NCBI GenBank assembly: GCA_001778455.1
Contig: MFGX01000082.1
Coordinates: 3,791-11,940 of the forward strand
Direction: 5' to 3'
Length of the DNA stretch: 8,150 bases
DNA from: Candidatus Fraserbacteria bacterium RBG_16_55_9
GTDB taxonomy: Bacteria; Bipolaricaulota; Bipolaricaulia; RBG-16-55-9
The notes below the pieces were generated by a model that saw only the letters and a list, made by a program, of their open reading frames with translations, was not told the origin of the DNA and did no database searches. The position numbers were made by a program, and so were the translations under genes. Below are positions 1-6,902 of this stretch, piece after piece (within the stretch, counting starts at the first letter, position 1; each line of letters starts with the position of its first letter).

Positions 1-1
1 G

Positions 2-1165
2 GACATTTCAAACGATACCGTGGCCAGGGTCGGCGGCACCGACATCACCGAAGTCGAGAAACTGGAGAGAATGCCGGCAATCGAGGTAATGGTTAGGGGT
101 GCGATCAAGATCGTCCGAGATCTCGACGCCCAGAAGAAGGTCGATGGAGTCCTCGGCTACGGGGGGAGCATGGGCGAATCCATAGCGGTATTGGTGGAGA
201 AGTCTCTGCCGCTACATGTGCCCAAGGTGCTGGTTACCACCTCACTGGAATTGGCTGCCGGCTCGGTAGGACCGAAGGAGATCGCCATCTTCCCAACTGT
301 CACTGACATGAACGGGATAAGGATCAACAGGATAGAGGCGATAACCTTGGCCCATGCCGCGAGTGCCATCGCCGGGATGGTGGAGGCGCGTCCAGAGGTC
401 CCAGAGGAGCGGAAGATCATTGTGGCCTCTCAGTACGGCAATACGACTCCCCACATTGACGAGTCCAGGAAGTTCTTGGAAGCGAGAGGTTACGAGCTGA
501 TTTCATTCCACGCTGTGGGGACAGGCGGGCAGACACTCGAGGAATTGGTCGCCAGTGGTATGGTTGCCGGGGTATTGGACGTGACCACCCATGAGGTTGC
601 GGACTGGGTGCTCGGGGGGTTCTCCAATGCAGGAGCAAAGCGGATGGAAACTGCGGGGGAGAAGGGGATTCCCCAAGTCCTGGTTCCCGGGTGTCTGGAC
701 ATGATTCAGTTTTGGTCGCTCGACACCGTTCCGGAGAAGTTCAGGGATAGGGATTTCTACTTCCACAACCCAAATTCGACACTGGTGAGAACCAGCAAGA
801 AGGAGAGCGAAGAACTGGGCCGGGTCTTTGCGGAGAAGGTGAACAAAGCCACAGGACCCACTGTAGTCGCGATTCCGCTGAAGGGATGGTCAATCCTGGA
901 CACTGAGGGTGCATACTTTACGGTCCGTTTCGATGGCACCTCTACGGGAAGGTATTGGTACGACGCGGACGCAGATGGAGCGTTCGTTGAAGTTCTGGAA
1001 AGCCGCCTGGATCTCTCGAAGCAGAACGTAGAGTTGGTCAAAGCCTATCTCCACATTAACGACCCCGAGTTCGCTCGGATGACGTCGTCCATCCTACATG
1101 AAATGATCACGGGGGCCTGGGGGAAAGGGGCGCACAACCTCCTAGACAGGTCGATTCAAGTCTAG
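2..1165 (+). CDS. Tm-1-like ATP-binding (UPF0261) family protein, 5'-partial
   Basis: This gene is cut by the left edge. The frame is open from base 2 (Asp-Ile-Ser-Asn-Asp-Thr-Val-Ala-Arg...) with no stop, and the GTG at 20 is an internal valine, because family members have a further stretch (about 30 residues) before this point. 387 codons remain. Recognisable family stretches are GVLGYGGSMG near the start, a TVTDMNGIRINRI segment followed by a small-residue helix ending AIAGM, VPGCLDMIQFW in the middle, HNPNSTLVRT, then TGPTVVAIPLKGWS and DADADGAF near the C-terminus, close to the usual GP...IP.GG.S and ADAALFEAL pattern. The family is named after the tomato Tm-1 protein, whose N-terminal part inhibits tobamovirus replication. 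The bacterial members are probably cytosolic and have no settled reaction. In many bacteria the partner is a PEP-hydrolase-like TIM barrel; none is seen here, although an unrelated-looking TIM barrel lies at the far end. The family call is firm; the function is unknown. Confidence 0.88.
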   Translation, partial: DISNDTVARVGGTDITEVEKLERMPAIEVMVRGAIKIVRDLDAQKKVDGVLGYGGSMGESIAVLVEKSLPLHVPKVLVTTSLELAAGSVGPKEIAIFPTVTDMNGIRINRIEAITLAHAASAIAGMVEARPEVPEERKIIVASQYGNTTPHIDESRKFLEARGYELISFHAVGTGGQTLEELVASGMVAGVLDVTTHEVADWVLGGFSNAGAKRMETAGEKGIPQVLVPGCLDMIQFWSLDTVPEKFRDRDFYFHNPNSTLVRTSKKESEELGRVFAEKVNKATGPTVVAIPLKGWSILDTEGAYFTVRFDGTSTGRYWYDADADGAFVEVLESRLDLSKQNVELVKAYLHINDPEFARMTSSILHEMITGAWGKGAHNLLDRSIQV

Positions 1166-1364
1166 ACAAGATGTCTAATCCGGCTCGCGACGGATCGGGA
1201 GAGGCTGAGCGTCCAACACCATGCTGAAGGCAGCACGGCGCGGCAGGGAGACCGTGCCGGGCAGGGCGACGTGACTCTTTCCTGACGGCGTGACGCACAC
1301 ATGATTATCACTCAGGCCGTTGTGGAGAATCCACTCATCACACCGCTGCCGGAAGGTTCGATCA
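1166..1364. other. Intergenic spacer between Tm-1-like gene and MFS gene
   Basis: These 199 bases hold no convincing gene. An inverted repeat (GCACGG at 1233-1238, CCGTGC at 1252-1257, 13-base loop) could form a stem, but no T-run follows, so it is not a standard intrinsic terminator. The minus strand has an open frame ending at 1175 that covers the spacer and also runs backwards into the MFS coding region. Its last ~60 residues (for example SGKSHVALPGTVSLPRRAAF) look rather protein-like but match no family I know; it may be a decayed gene end. The MFS ribosome binding site lies at the right end. Confidence 0.4.
1351..1356 (+). promoter_or_regulatory. Shine-Dalgarno site that decides the MFS start
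   Basis: GGAAGG stands 8 bases before the ATG at 1365. The alternative upstream TTG at 1320 has no purine-rich site at the right distance, and the 15 residues it would add (Trp-Arg-Ile-His-Ser...) are polar and unlike an MFS N-terminus. The ATG at 1365 is therefore preferred. Confidence 0.7.
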
Positions 1365-2573
1365 ATGTACAATAGAGGCCAGCGAAGTGCGTTGATATGT
1401 TCATGGCTGCTGATGTTTTCCGCATATGCGTCGGTGCTGTGTGTCTCTCCGATACTGAACCTCATCACTCAGGAGTTGGACCTCACAGCTGCCCAAGGAG
1501 GATTGCTCTTCTCGGCCCCCATCGTAACTCTGGGGGTGGTCGCCTTTGTGGGGGGATTTCTAGGGGACAGAGTCGGACCACGCAGGGTTGCGGGGGCGGG
1601 GGCGGTGCTGCTTGGCTTGGCCGCTTTTCTGAGGGGGGCGTCCCCTGATTTCGCGACTCTCCTCATGCTCAACTTAGCGGTTGGCATGGGATGGGGGTTG
1701 CTGTTCCCCAATATCCCCAAACTGATCAGACTGTGGTTTCCAGACCGGACTGTGGGTACTGCCACAGGTATATACTCCACGGGCGTGTTTGCAGGTGGGA
1801 CACTGGCTTTGGGTGTCACTCTGCCCCTACTCCTGCCGGCGGTTGGGAGCTGGCGCGGAGCCTGTTACTTCTGGGGAGCGCTGGCCCTGGCCATTGCCGG
1901 CGCATGGTGGATCCTTGCAAGAGAGCCAGCCTCTTCCGGACGCAGTGGCCTCATGCCGTCACAAGGCTCCAAAGGGGCACTGGATGCAGTTCTCAGGAGT
2001 AAGTACATCTGGATCATTGCGGTGTTCTTTGCGCTTGCAGCCAATGTGACCTTCTACATCATTACCGGATGGTTTCCTGCGTACTTCGTTGAGAAGGGTT
2101 TCAGCGAAGCTGCCGCGGGATTCTTGACATCGATGCTGACCCTGGCTGGAATCCCTGCCGTTATCATCGTCCCACTTGCATCAGATAGAGTAGGGCTGAG
2201 ACGACCGTTCTTATGGATCAGCTGTCTGATCGCAGCCGTGGCGTTCTTCAGCATAATGTACACTCCCTATGTTCTGGATGTCATCCTCATGGGGATCTTG
2301 GGGTTCACCTTAACTGCTACGTATGTGATCTGTTTGTTCCTCCCGCTTGAGCTTGTGAAGCCCGGCCATGCCGGCACCGCAAGTGGAGTGGTTATTTCGG
2401 CGGGCTACATCGGCGGAGCATTGGGCCCATTGATAGCTGGCTACCTGAAGGATCTTGGGGGGACGCTGATACCCGCCATAGTCCTGCTGACGGTGCTCAT
2501 GTTGATTTCGATGGTGCTTGCCTTCATGATACCGGAAACAGGATGGAGAAGAACGGTTCCGGCGGTACTCTGA
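1365..2573 (+). CDS. MFS transporter, NarK/CynX-like
   Basis: A 402-residue inner-membrane permease of the major facilitator superfamily with about 12 predicted transmembrane helices. A short basic N-terminus (YNRGQR) leads into the first helix. Motif A of the first half is visible at residues 63-74 (GGFLGDRVGPRR), and its counterpart in the second half is PLASDRVGLRR at 270-280, the expected internal duplication. A hydrophilic central loop lies near residues 185-212 (REPASSGRSG...). The helix segment with GMGWGLLFPNIPKL resembles the nitrate/nitrite and cyanate (NarK, CynX) branch of MFS, which also includes many organic-anion carriers, so the substrate cannot be read from sequence. It probably shares a transcript with livH, 52 bases downstream. 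Having an MFS carrier beside an ABC importer suggests two routes for related compounds or an exporter for a product; that is inference. Confidence 0.85.
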   Translation: MYNRGQRSALICSWLLMFSAYASVLCVSPILNLITQELDLTAAQGGLLFSAPIVTLGVVAFVGGFLGDRVGPRRVAGAGAVLLGLAAFLRGASPDFATLLMLNLAVGMGWGLLFPNIPKLIRLWFPDRTVGTATGIYSTGVFAGGTLALGVTLPLLLPAVGSWRGACYFWGALALAIAGAWWILAREPASSGRSGLMPSQGSKGALDAVLRSKYIWIIAVFFALAANVTFYIITGWFPAYFVEKGFSEAAAGFLTSMLTLAGIPAVIIVPLASDRVGLRRPFLWISCLIAAVAFFSIMYTPYVLDVILMGILGFTLTATYVICLFLPLELVKPGHAGTASGVVISAGYIGGALGPLIAGYLKDLGGTLIPAIVLLTVLMLISMVLAFMIPETGWRRTVPAVL

Positions 2574-2625
2574 AGTTGCTGCGTCGGTAAGCGGCCCGCT
2601 GAGAGATGGTGGGGGGATACAGAGT

Positions 2626-3504
2626 ATGCTCACCACCGCACTCGATCTCGCAATCGGTGGCATCTTCCTGAGTTCCTTGTACGTCCTCGTGGCAGTGGGC
2701 ATCAGTCTCCTGTATGGCGTGTCTCAAACAATCAACCTAGCTCATGGCGACTTCATGATTGTTGGGGCTTATCTCGCGTTTATGCTGATCACGGCCTTGG
2801 GTGTGGTGCCAACTTGGACCCTCATCGTTGTACCAATCCTCATGGGTCTTCTAGGGCTTGCTCTGTACCGGGCAGGAGGGTTCTCGCGTATCCTGACCCG
2901 GCCTATCTCTAGGGGAGATAGGGAGTTCACAACGATGATCATGACCTTTGCGTTGGCGTGGGTGACGTCCAATCTTCTGGCCTGGATATTCACGGCGAAT
3001 GTGCAGGCCTATCCTGCTCCCGCAGGGCAGCTCATCATTGGCGACCTGGTAGTCCCGATCAGGAAGTTGATGACAATAGTGATTGCCTGGCCCCTGATAG
3101 GGGTATTAGGGTTCATGGTCAAAACAACCCGGATCGGGTTAAGTATCAGATGCGTCTTTGACGACAGCGAAGCCTCGAAGCTGATGGGTATTGATGTGAA
3201 CAGAGTCCATTCCATCATCTTCTTCTTGGCTCTCCTCACGGCTGGCCTCGGAGGCGCCCTCTTCAGCATGAATTTCGCCTTTAGTCCTTACTTGGGAACG
3301 GAATTCACCATCCTGGGCATCGTGGTAACGATCATAGGTGGGATCGGGAGCATCAAGGGCGCGCTCGTGGGAGGCTTGATCGTAGGCTTGTCTGAGTCCT
3401 TTGTCATGTTCTTCATTTCCCCCCTGCTCAAGATTGCGTTCATCTACACTCTGTTCATAGCCATACTGCTGGTTAGACCCGTCGGGCTATTCAGGAGTAT
3501 GTGA
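2626..3504 (+). CDS. livH: Branched-chain amino acid-type ABC permease LivH
   Basis: This is one of the two integral-membrane subunits of a Liv-type (HAAT family) ABC importer, 292 residues, the usual LivH length. Family signatures are SLLYGVSQTINLAHGDFMI near residues 28-45, the cytoplasmic coupling segment TTRIGLSIR...DSEASKLMGIDVNRV at about 167-194, which meets the ATPases, and GGIGSIKGALVGGLIVG at 238-254. About eight hydrophobic segments are present. The ATG at 2626 is preceded by a G-rich site (GGTGGGGGG, 2608-2616) at a 9-base spacing. livM starts 9 bases after the stop, so the two are surely co-transcribed. Liv-type systems carry leucine, isoleucine and valine, but relatives carry urea, short amides, aromatic acids and other compounds, so the substrate is open. 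No substrate-binding protein gene is near. Confidence 0.93.
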   Translation: MLTTALDLAIGGIFLSSLYVLVAVGISLLYGVSQTINLAHGDFMIVGAYLAFMLITALGVVPTWTLIVVPILMGLLGLALYRAGGFSRILTRPISRGDREFTTMIMTFALAWVTSNLLAWIFTANVQAYPAPAGQLIIGDLVVPIRKLMTIVIAWPLIGVLGFMVKTTRIGLSIRCVFDDSEASKLMGIDVNRVHSIIFFLALLTAGLGGALFSMNFAFSPYLGTEFTILGIVVTIIGGIGSIKGALVGGLIVGLSESFVMFFISPLLKIAFIYTLFIAILLVRPVGLFRSM

Positions 3505-3513
3505 GGCAAGGTA

Positions 3514-4461
3514 GTGCGACGGGCGGTGATTCCAACAAACACAACGAAGATGACTTCGATCTTTGGCGTGATCGCGGTGGCGGTGCTCTTCGTTGCCCCA
3601 TCCTTCGCATCACGGTACCTGCTCCAGATATTGCTCACGATAGTACTGTACGTACAGCTCGTGACGGCATGGAACATACTCTCTGGTTTCACGGGATACC
3701 TATTTCTCGGCGTGGCAGCGTTCTACGGGATCGCGGGCTACGCGTACGCGATAGTCTCTCTGGAGATTCCTTACTTTGTGGCAATTCCTGTGGTCGGCAT
3801 GCTGTGCTTCGTCATATCCTACGCGATCGGCATGGTTCTGCTTAGAATTAGGGGCCCCTATTTCGCCATCGCCTCATACGCCCTCGTTTTGTTGTTCGCT
3901 AATGTTGTTCTCTACTATGAGCAAACATATTCACGGGTCACCGGCAGAGTGGTGAGTATCCTTCCAGTGTCCACGACCTACACAGTGCTCCTCGGAGTCG
4001 CCATAGCAACCATTGTGGTAGCTTACCTAATCAAGCGTTCCAAGTTCGGCTATGGCTTGTCGTATATCAAAGGAAATGAAGACCTTGCCAACGTTGTTGG
4101 CATCAACGTCGCGCGCTACAAATGCCTGGCCTTCGGTATTAGCGCGTTCTTCATTGGCATGGCCACGGCGGCGATCATCCCCCGCGGAGGCTACATAGAC
4201 ACGACCGTGGTCTTTGCGCCCACCATCTCCTTCAATACACTTGTAATGGGCGTTGTTGGCGGACTGGGGAGTATCAGGGGAGGGGTACTTAGCGCGGTGC
4301 TCTTCTCTCTACTCTTTGAACTATTCGGCACAAGGGCCAATCCCTATCCGCTCTTCGTTTTCATGGGTGTCCTGTTGATGGTAGTGATCTTCTACTTCCC
4401 CAGAGGCATCGAGGGGGTCATTGCTCGTGTTACCAGTGCTCGTGGCGAGCAGGCTTCTTGA
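3514..4461 (+). CDS. livM: Branched-chain amino acid-type ABC permease LivM
   Basis: Second membrane subunit of the Liv-type importer, 315 residues. It shows the LivM hallmarks: NILSGFTGYLFLGVAAFYGI at about 54-73 (usual N.L.GY.G..S.G...F.G.GAY), LRIRGPYFAIAS at 110-121, the coupling segment SKFGYGLSYIKGNEDLANVVGI at about 176-197, and MGVVGGLGSIRG at 245-256. It ends with a PRGIEGVI segment and a polar tail. The start is a GTG at 3514, with GAGG at 3503-3506 overlapping the livH stop codon at a 7-base spacing, which suggests translational coupling to livH. Its stop codon directly abuts the stop of convergent livF, so there is no room for an intergenic terminator. A weak GCTCG/CGAGC stem (4438-4450) lies inside the last codons. 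Confidence 0.93.
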   Translation: MRRAVIPTNTTKMTSIFGVIAVAVLFVAPSFASRYLLQILLTIVLYVQLVTAWNILSGFTGYLFLGVAAFYGIAGYAYAIVSLEIPYFVAIPVVGMLCFVISYAIGMVLLRIRGPYFAIASYALVLLFANVVLYYEQTYSRVTGRVVSILPVSTTYTVLLGVAIATIVVAYLIKRSKFGYGLSYIKGNEDLANVVGINVARYKCLAFGISAFFIGMATAAIIPRGGYIDTTVVFAPTISFNTLVMGVVGGLGSIRGGVLSAVLFSLLFELFGTRANPYPLFVFMGVLLMVVIFYFPRGIEGVIARVTSARGEQAS

Positions 4462-5160
4462 TCACAATCCCAGATAGGCTGTCCTCACCGCGGGATTCTC
4501 TATGATCTCCTTCGCTGGTCCACGAGCAGTGACCTCGCCATGTTCCATTATGTAGGCCCAGTCCATTATTCTCGAAACCTGGAAGAAGTTCTGTTCCACC
4601 AGCAGAATGCTTGTGCCAAGCTCCGAGATCTTCTTGAAGTCTTGGATCAGATCCGACACTATGCTGGGCTGGACTCCCAGTAGGGGCTCATCCAGTATCA
4701 ACACCGATGGGTTAGCCATCAGCCCTCGAGCCAGGGCTACTACCTGCTGCTCCCCTCCGCTCATGGTAGAAACGATCTGCCTGCCACGTTCTTTGAGAAT
4801 GGGGAGGAGGGAGTATACCTCCTCGAGCTTGCCTTCCAGGTTGGCCCGGTTCGTTAAGGCGCCAGCTTTCAGGTTTTCCAGCACCGTCAAGTGATCGAAG
4901 AGCCTCCGCCTCTCGGGGACTACTGAGATACCTCTCTTGACCCTCTCGTGAGGGGGCAACTTGGTAATGTCTTGACCCTTGAAGTAGATGCTTCCGGCCG
5001 ACGGCGTCAGCAAGCCTGCGATGTTGTTCACCAAGGTGCTCTTGCCGGAGCCATTTGGACCCAAGATTGCGGTGATTTGGCCCTCCTTGACTTCCAAAGA
5101 GATTTGGCGAAGGACGGCAATCTTGCCGTAGGAATAGGAGAGATTGTCAACGGCGAGCAT
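4462..5160 (-). CDS. livF: Branched-chain amino acid-type ABC ATPase LivF
   Basis: One of the two nucleotide-binding subunits of the Liv importer, cytoplasmic, 232 residues, matching normal LivF length. Walker A is GPNGSGKST (34-42), the Q-loop region has the LivF-typical VPERRRLF in place of a plain glutamine loop (81-88), the ABC signature is MSGGEQQ (133-139), and Walker B is VLILDEP (153-159). The switch position reads VEQN (188-191), the Gln form that is normal for LivF. The frame stays open 32 codons further upstream, but that part lies inside livG and is not LivF-like. The ATG at 5158-5160 (MLAVDNLSYSYG) matches the family start, with a GGGGCGAG stretch in front. It overlaps the end of livG by 14 bases, indicating coupled translation. 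It faces livM tail to tail. Confidence 0.93.
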   Translation of the reverse strand: MLAVDNLSYSYGKIAVLRQISLEVKEGQITAILGPNGSGKSTLVNNIAGLLTPSAGSIYFKGQDITKLPPHERVKRGISVVPERRRLFDHLTVLENLKAGALTNRANLEGKLEEVYSLLPILKERGRQIVSTMSGGEQQVVALARGLMANPSVLILDEPLLGVQPSIVSDLIQDFKKISELGTSILLVEQNFFQVSRIMDWAYIMEHGEVTARGPAKEIIENPAVRTAYLGL

Positions 5161-5896
5161 GATGATCTCGCCCCATGTAGGACTCAATGACAGCAGGGTC
5201 GTGGGCAACGACTTCGGGCTCTCCAGAGCAGATGATTCGACCCGTGTGCAGCACACTGACCTGGCCAGACACCTTCATTACAGCCCGCATGTTGTGCTCC
5301 ACCAGCAGCACGGCTATTCCTCTCTCATCCCTGAGTTTCTCGACGAAGCGAAGAGCTGTGTCGGTTTCTTGCGCAGTTAGCCCAGCCAATACCTCATCGA
5401 ATAGGATCAGTCTTGGCTTGCAGGCGATCGCTCTGGCAATCTCCAGACGCCTGATGTCCCCAATAGTCAATGACTCGGCGAGGACGTGCGACTTCGCTGC
5501 CAGCTCCACGAACTCCAATACGCCCAAGGCTTCGGCCTCAGCGGACTTCAGGTGAAAAGTGGGATCACAGGCAAATAGCCGACCAGACATGACGTTCTGC
5601 AGAACGGTCATGGATAGGAAGGGTCTCGCGTTCTGGAACGTCCTTGCGATGCCGGCCCTGCAGATTTCGTGTTGTTGCAGCTTGTCGATTCTCTTCCCTT
5701 TGAACAGGATCTCTCCCGCATCCGCTGAGAAAATGCCGGAAATCAGGTTGAAGAGGGTTGTCTTGCCCGCGCCGTTCGGCCCAATGAGAGACCTGATCTC
5801 AGCCTCTTCCACCCGCAGATCTACGCCATCGAGTACGAGGTTTCCGCCGAATCTTTTCTTGACCCTTCGGATCTCGAGCAGTGGCACGTCTGGCAT
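5147..5896 (-). CDS. livG: Branched-chain amino acid-type ABC ATPase LivG
   Basis: Second ATPase of the Liv importer, 249 residues. Walker A is GPNGAGKTT (39-47). The Q-loop is RTFQNARPF (Gln88), a typical LivG segment. The signature is the divergent LTIGDIRRLEIARAI (143-157), where many LivG have LPYG.QRRLEIARAL. Walker B reads LILFDEVLAGL (163-173), with Val after the catalytic Glu; this DEV-AGL form is common in one LivG branch and should be functional. The switch histidine is His201 in VEHNM. The ATG at 5894-5896 gives a normal LivG N-terminus (LLEIRRVKKRFGG), but the bases before it (only an AGG touching the ATG) form no usable Shine-Dalgarno site, and an in-frame TGA sits 6 bases upstream. 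A transposase remnant lies just upstream, so the native leader may have been lost. Confidence 0.92.
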   Translation of the reverse strand: MPDVPLLEIRRVKKRFGGNLVLDGVDLRVEEAEIRSLIGPNGAGKTTLFNLISGIFSADAGEILFKGKRIDKLQQHEICRAGIARTFQNARPFLSMTVLQNVMSGRLFACDPTFHLKSAEAEALGVLEFVELAAKSHVLAESLTIGDIRRLEIARAIACKPRLILFDEVLAGLTAQETDTALRFVEKLRDERGIAVLLVEHNMRAVMKVSGQVSVLHTGRIICSGEPEVVAHDPAVIESYMGRDHHARR

Positions 5897-5981
5897 CCTG
5901 GGTCAGCAGGTCGCCCCAGAAATCCATCGAACGTTTGCCGGGATCTGACCAGCAGTCCTGGTCCAGGTGCGCCAGCGGCAA

Positions 5982-6083
5982 AATGCGCGGCGTCTTGTGA
6001 GTGCCGTAATTGTCCAACAAGAGATGCACGTCCAGTTCCGCCGGCACGTGGGCGTCGATCTGGTTGAGCAAGATCGCCATTCG
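5982..6083 (-). pseudogene. IS630-family transposase remnant
   Basis: About 33 residues on the minus strand read as the catalytic core of an IS630-type (Tc1/mariner-like DDE) transposase: LNQIDAHVPAELDVHLLLDN followed by YGTHKTPRI, which includes the conserved Asp of the LDNYGTHK.P block. Full-length relatives run to about 350 residues. Here the part before the LNQID stretch and the part after KTPRI (usually the HFTPTS.SWLN block and the last acidic residue) are missing; the sequence changes abruptly to unrelated residues. It cannot be active. It lies in the 244-base gap between gntR and livG, in the same frame as gntR but beyond its stop. It marks a former insertion or recombination point. 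I see no terminal inverted repeats that I can assign to the element. Confidence 0.75.
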
Positions 6084-6132
6084 AGAGAGGGTCGTGTGGC
6101 TGTCTTCTTCAGCCGCAGGGCATGATGACGCT

Positions 6133-6150
6133 TCATGATTTCAATCATGA
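6133..6150. repeat. AT-rich 18-bp palindrome over the gntR stop codon
   Basis: On the minus strand TCATGATT (6150-6143), a 2-base centre GA, then AATCATGA (6140-6133): perfect 8-base arms in otherwise GC-rich DNA. The gntR stop codon (6143-6141) lies in its middle. It could be a protein-binding operator, the edge of the decayed insertion element, or chance. No T-run follows, so it is a poor terminator. Confidence 0.5.
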
Positions 6151-6902
6151 GATTCGGATGGCGCCAGAGTTCGGAGGCGGTGGACTCGAAAATCGAAAAC
6201 CTGCGACACGTAATACTCACGTGAGTAGAGGATGGGCTTGTCGTTCCGGTTCCAGTCCACCTGGTCGATGACCATCAACAGTGTGTTGTGCGCCACGTTG
6301 AGCTTCGCAGATACTGCATCGCTTGCTTTCACCGGACTGACGCGTGCGGTGCCACCTAGCAACTGCTGTCCGCAGACCTCGGTGAGGAACTGATACAACG
6401 AACCCGAGAGCGCGCTCTCTTCCAAGCGATTGTGTCCGATCACCCAGCCTGGGATGATGTCGCGCGTGTATACAATAGACTTGCCGCGGGTGGAGATGAT
6501 CCGCTCGACGCACATGGTCGGTGCCCCGTCGGCGATTCGCAGCCGCCCTGCGACGAACGAGTCAGCCTCCTCCCAGGAGACGTTCATCTGGCTAACTTCA
6601 CGTTTTTGATCCGCGGATTGAAGCAACTCGGAGATGCCGAGGTTTCGTTCGAGATATACGACGATCGGTGGCATAGACTCGTTAATGAAGGTACCGATGC
6701 CACGCCGACGAGAGACTACTCCATCCTCCTCGAGAACACGCAGCGCCTCGCGGAGTGTAACCCGGCTGACTCCCAACTGATGGGCGAGGGCCTCTTCGGA
6801 CGGGAGCTGGCTTCCGGGCGGATATACCCCTTGCCTAACCAGGTTTTCGATCTCTACACGGACCGCCGTGAAGAGCGGTTTGCGCGGACTGAGCATCGCC
6901 AT
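6141..6902 (-). CDS. GntR-family transcriptional regulator with UTRA domain (HutC subfamily)
   Basis: A 253-residue DNA-binding regulator. Residues about 8-73 form the GntR winged helix-turn-helix, with the clear core LPSEEALAHQLGVSRVTLRE followed by ALRVLEEDGVVSRRRGIGTF. Residues about 90-240 fit a UTRA ligand-binding domain (ERIISTRGKSIVYTRDIIP; ILYSREYYVSQVFDF near the end). Proteins of this class usually repress neighbouring catabolic or transport genes and are released by a small ligand, often a phosphorylated sugar or an amino-acid derivative. The ATG at 6902 has GAGG (6913-6910) at a 7-base spacing. The last ~12 residues after FDFRVHR look nonspecific and may reflect rearrangement next to the transposase remnant. 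An inverted repeat 24-48 bases upstream could be its own operator. The ligand and targets are unknown; control of the TIM-barrel and liv genes is inferred from position. Confidence 0.9.
   Translation of the reverse strand: MAMLSPRKPLFTAVRVEIENLVRQGVYPPGSQLPSEEALAHQLGVSRVTLREALRVLEEDGVVSRRRGIGTFINESMPPIVVYLERNLGISELLQSADQKREVSQMNVSWEEADSFVAGRLRIADGAPTMCVERIISTRGKSIVYTRDIIPGWVIGHNRLEESALSGSLYQFLTEVCGQQLLGGTARVSPVKASDAVSAKLNVAHNTLLMVIDQVDWNRNDKPILYSREYYVSQVFDFRVHRLRTLAPSESHD

Noticed and set aside
20..22. GTG as start codon of the Tm-1-like gene
   Set aside because: The frame is open to the window edge and the upstream residues continue the family alignment, so this is an internal valine and the gene is 5'-truncated.
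1233..1257. GCACGG/CCGTGC stem as terminator of the Tm-1-like gene
   Set aside because: The loop is 13 bases and no T-run follows.
1320..1364. TTG at 1320 as MFS start
   Set aside because: It has no ribosome binding site, and the extra 15 polar residues do not fit; the ATG at 1365 has GGAAGG at a good distance.
4438..4450. GCTCG/CGAGC stem near the convergent stops as a bidirectional terminator
   Set aside because: It is only a 5-base stem inside livM codons, with no T-run on either strand.
5161..5256. Longer LivF N-terminus starting at 5256
   Set aside because: The extra 32 residues lie wholly within livG and are unlike any LivF; the ATG at 5160 fits the family start.
6466..6473. GTGTATAC, a match to the GTnTAnAC box of HutC-type regulators
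   Set aside because: It lies inside the gntR coding sequence, and a six-fixed-base pattern is expected by chance about twice in a window of this size.
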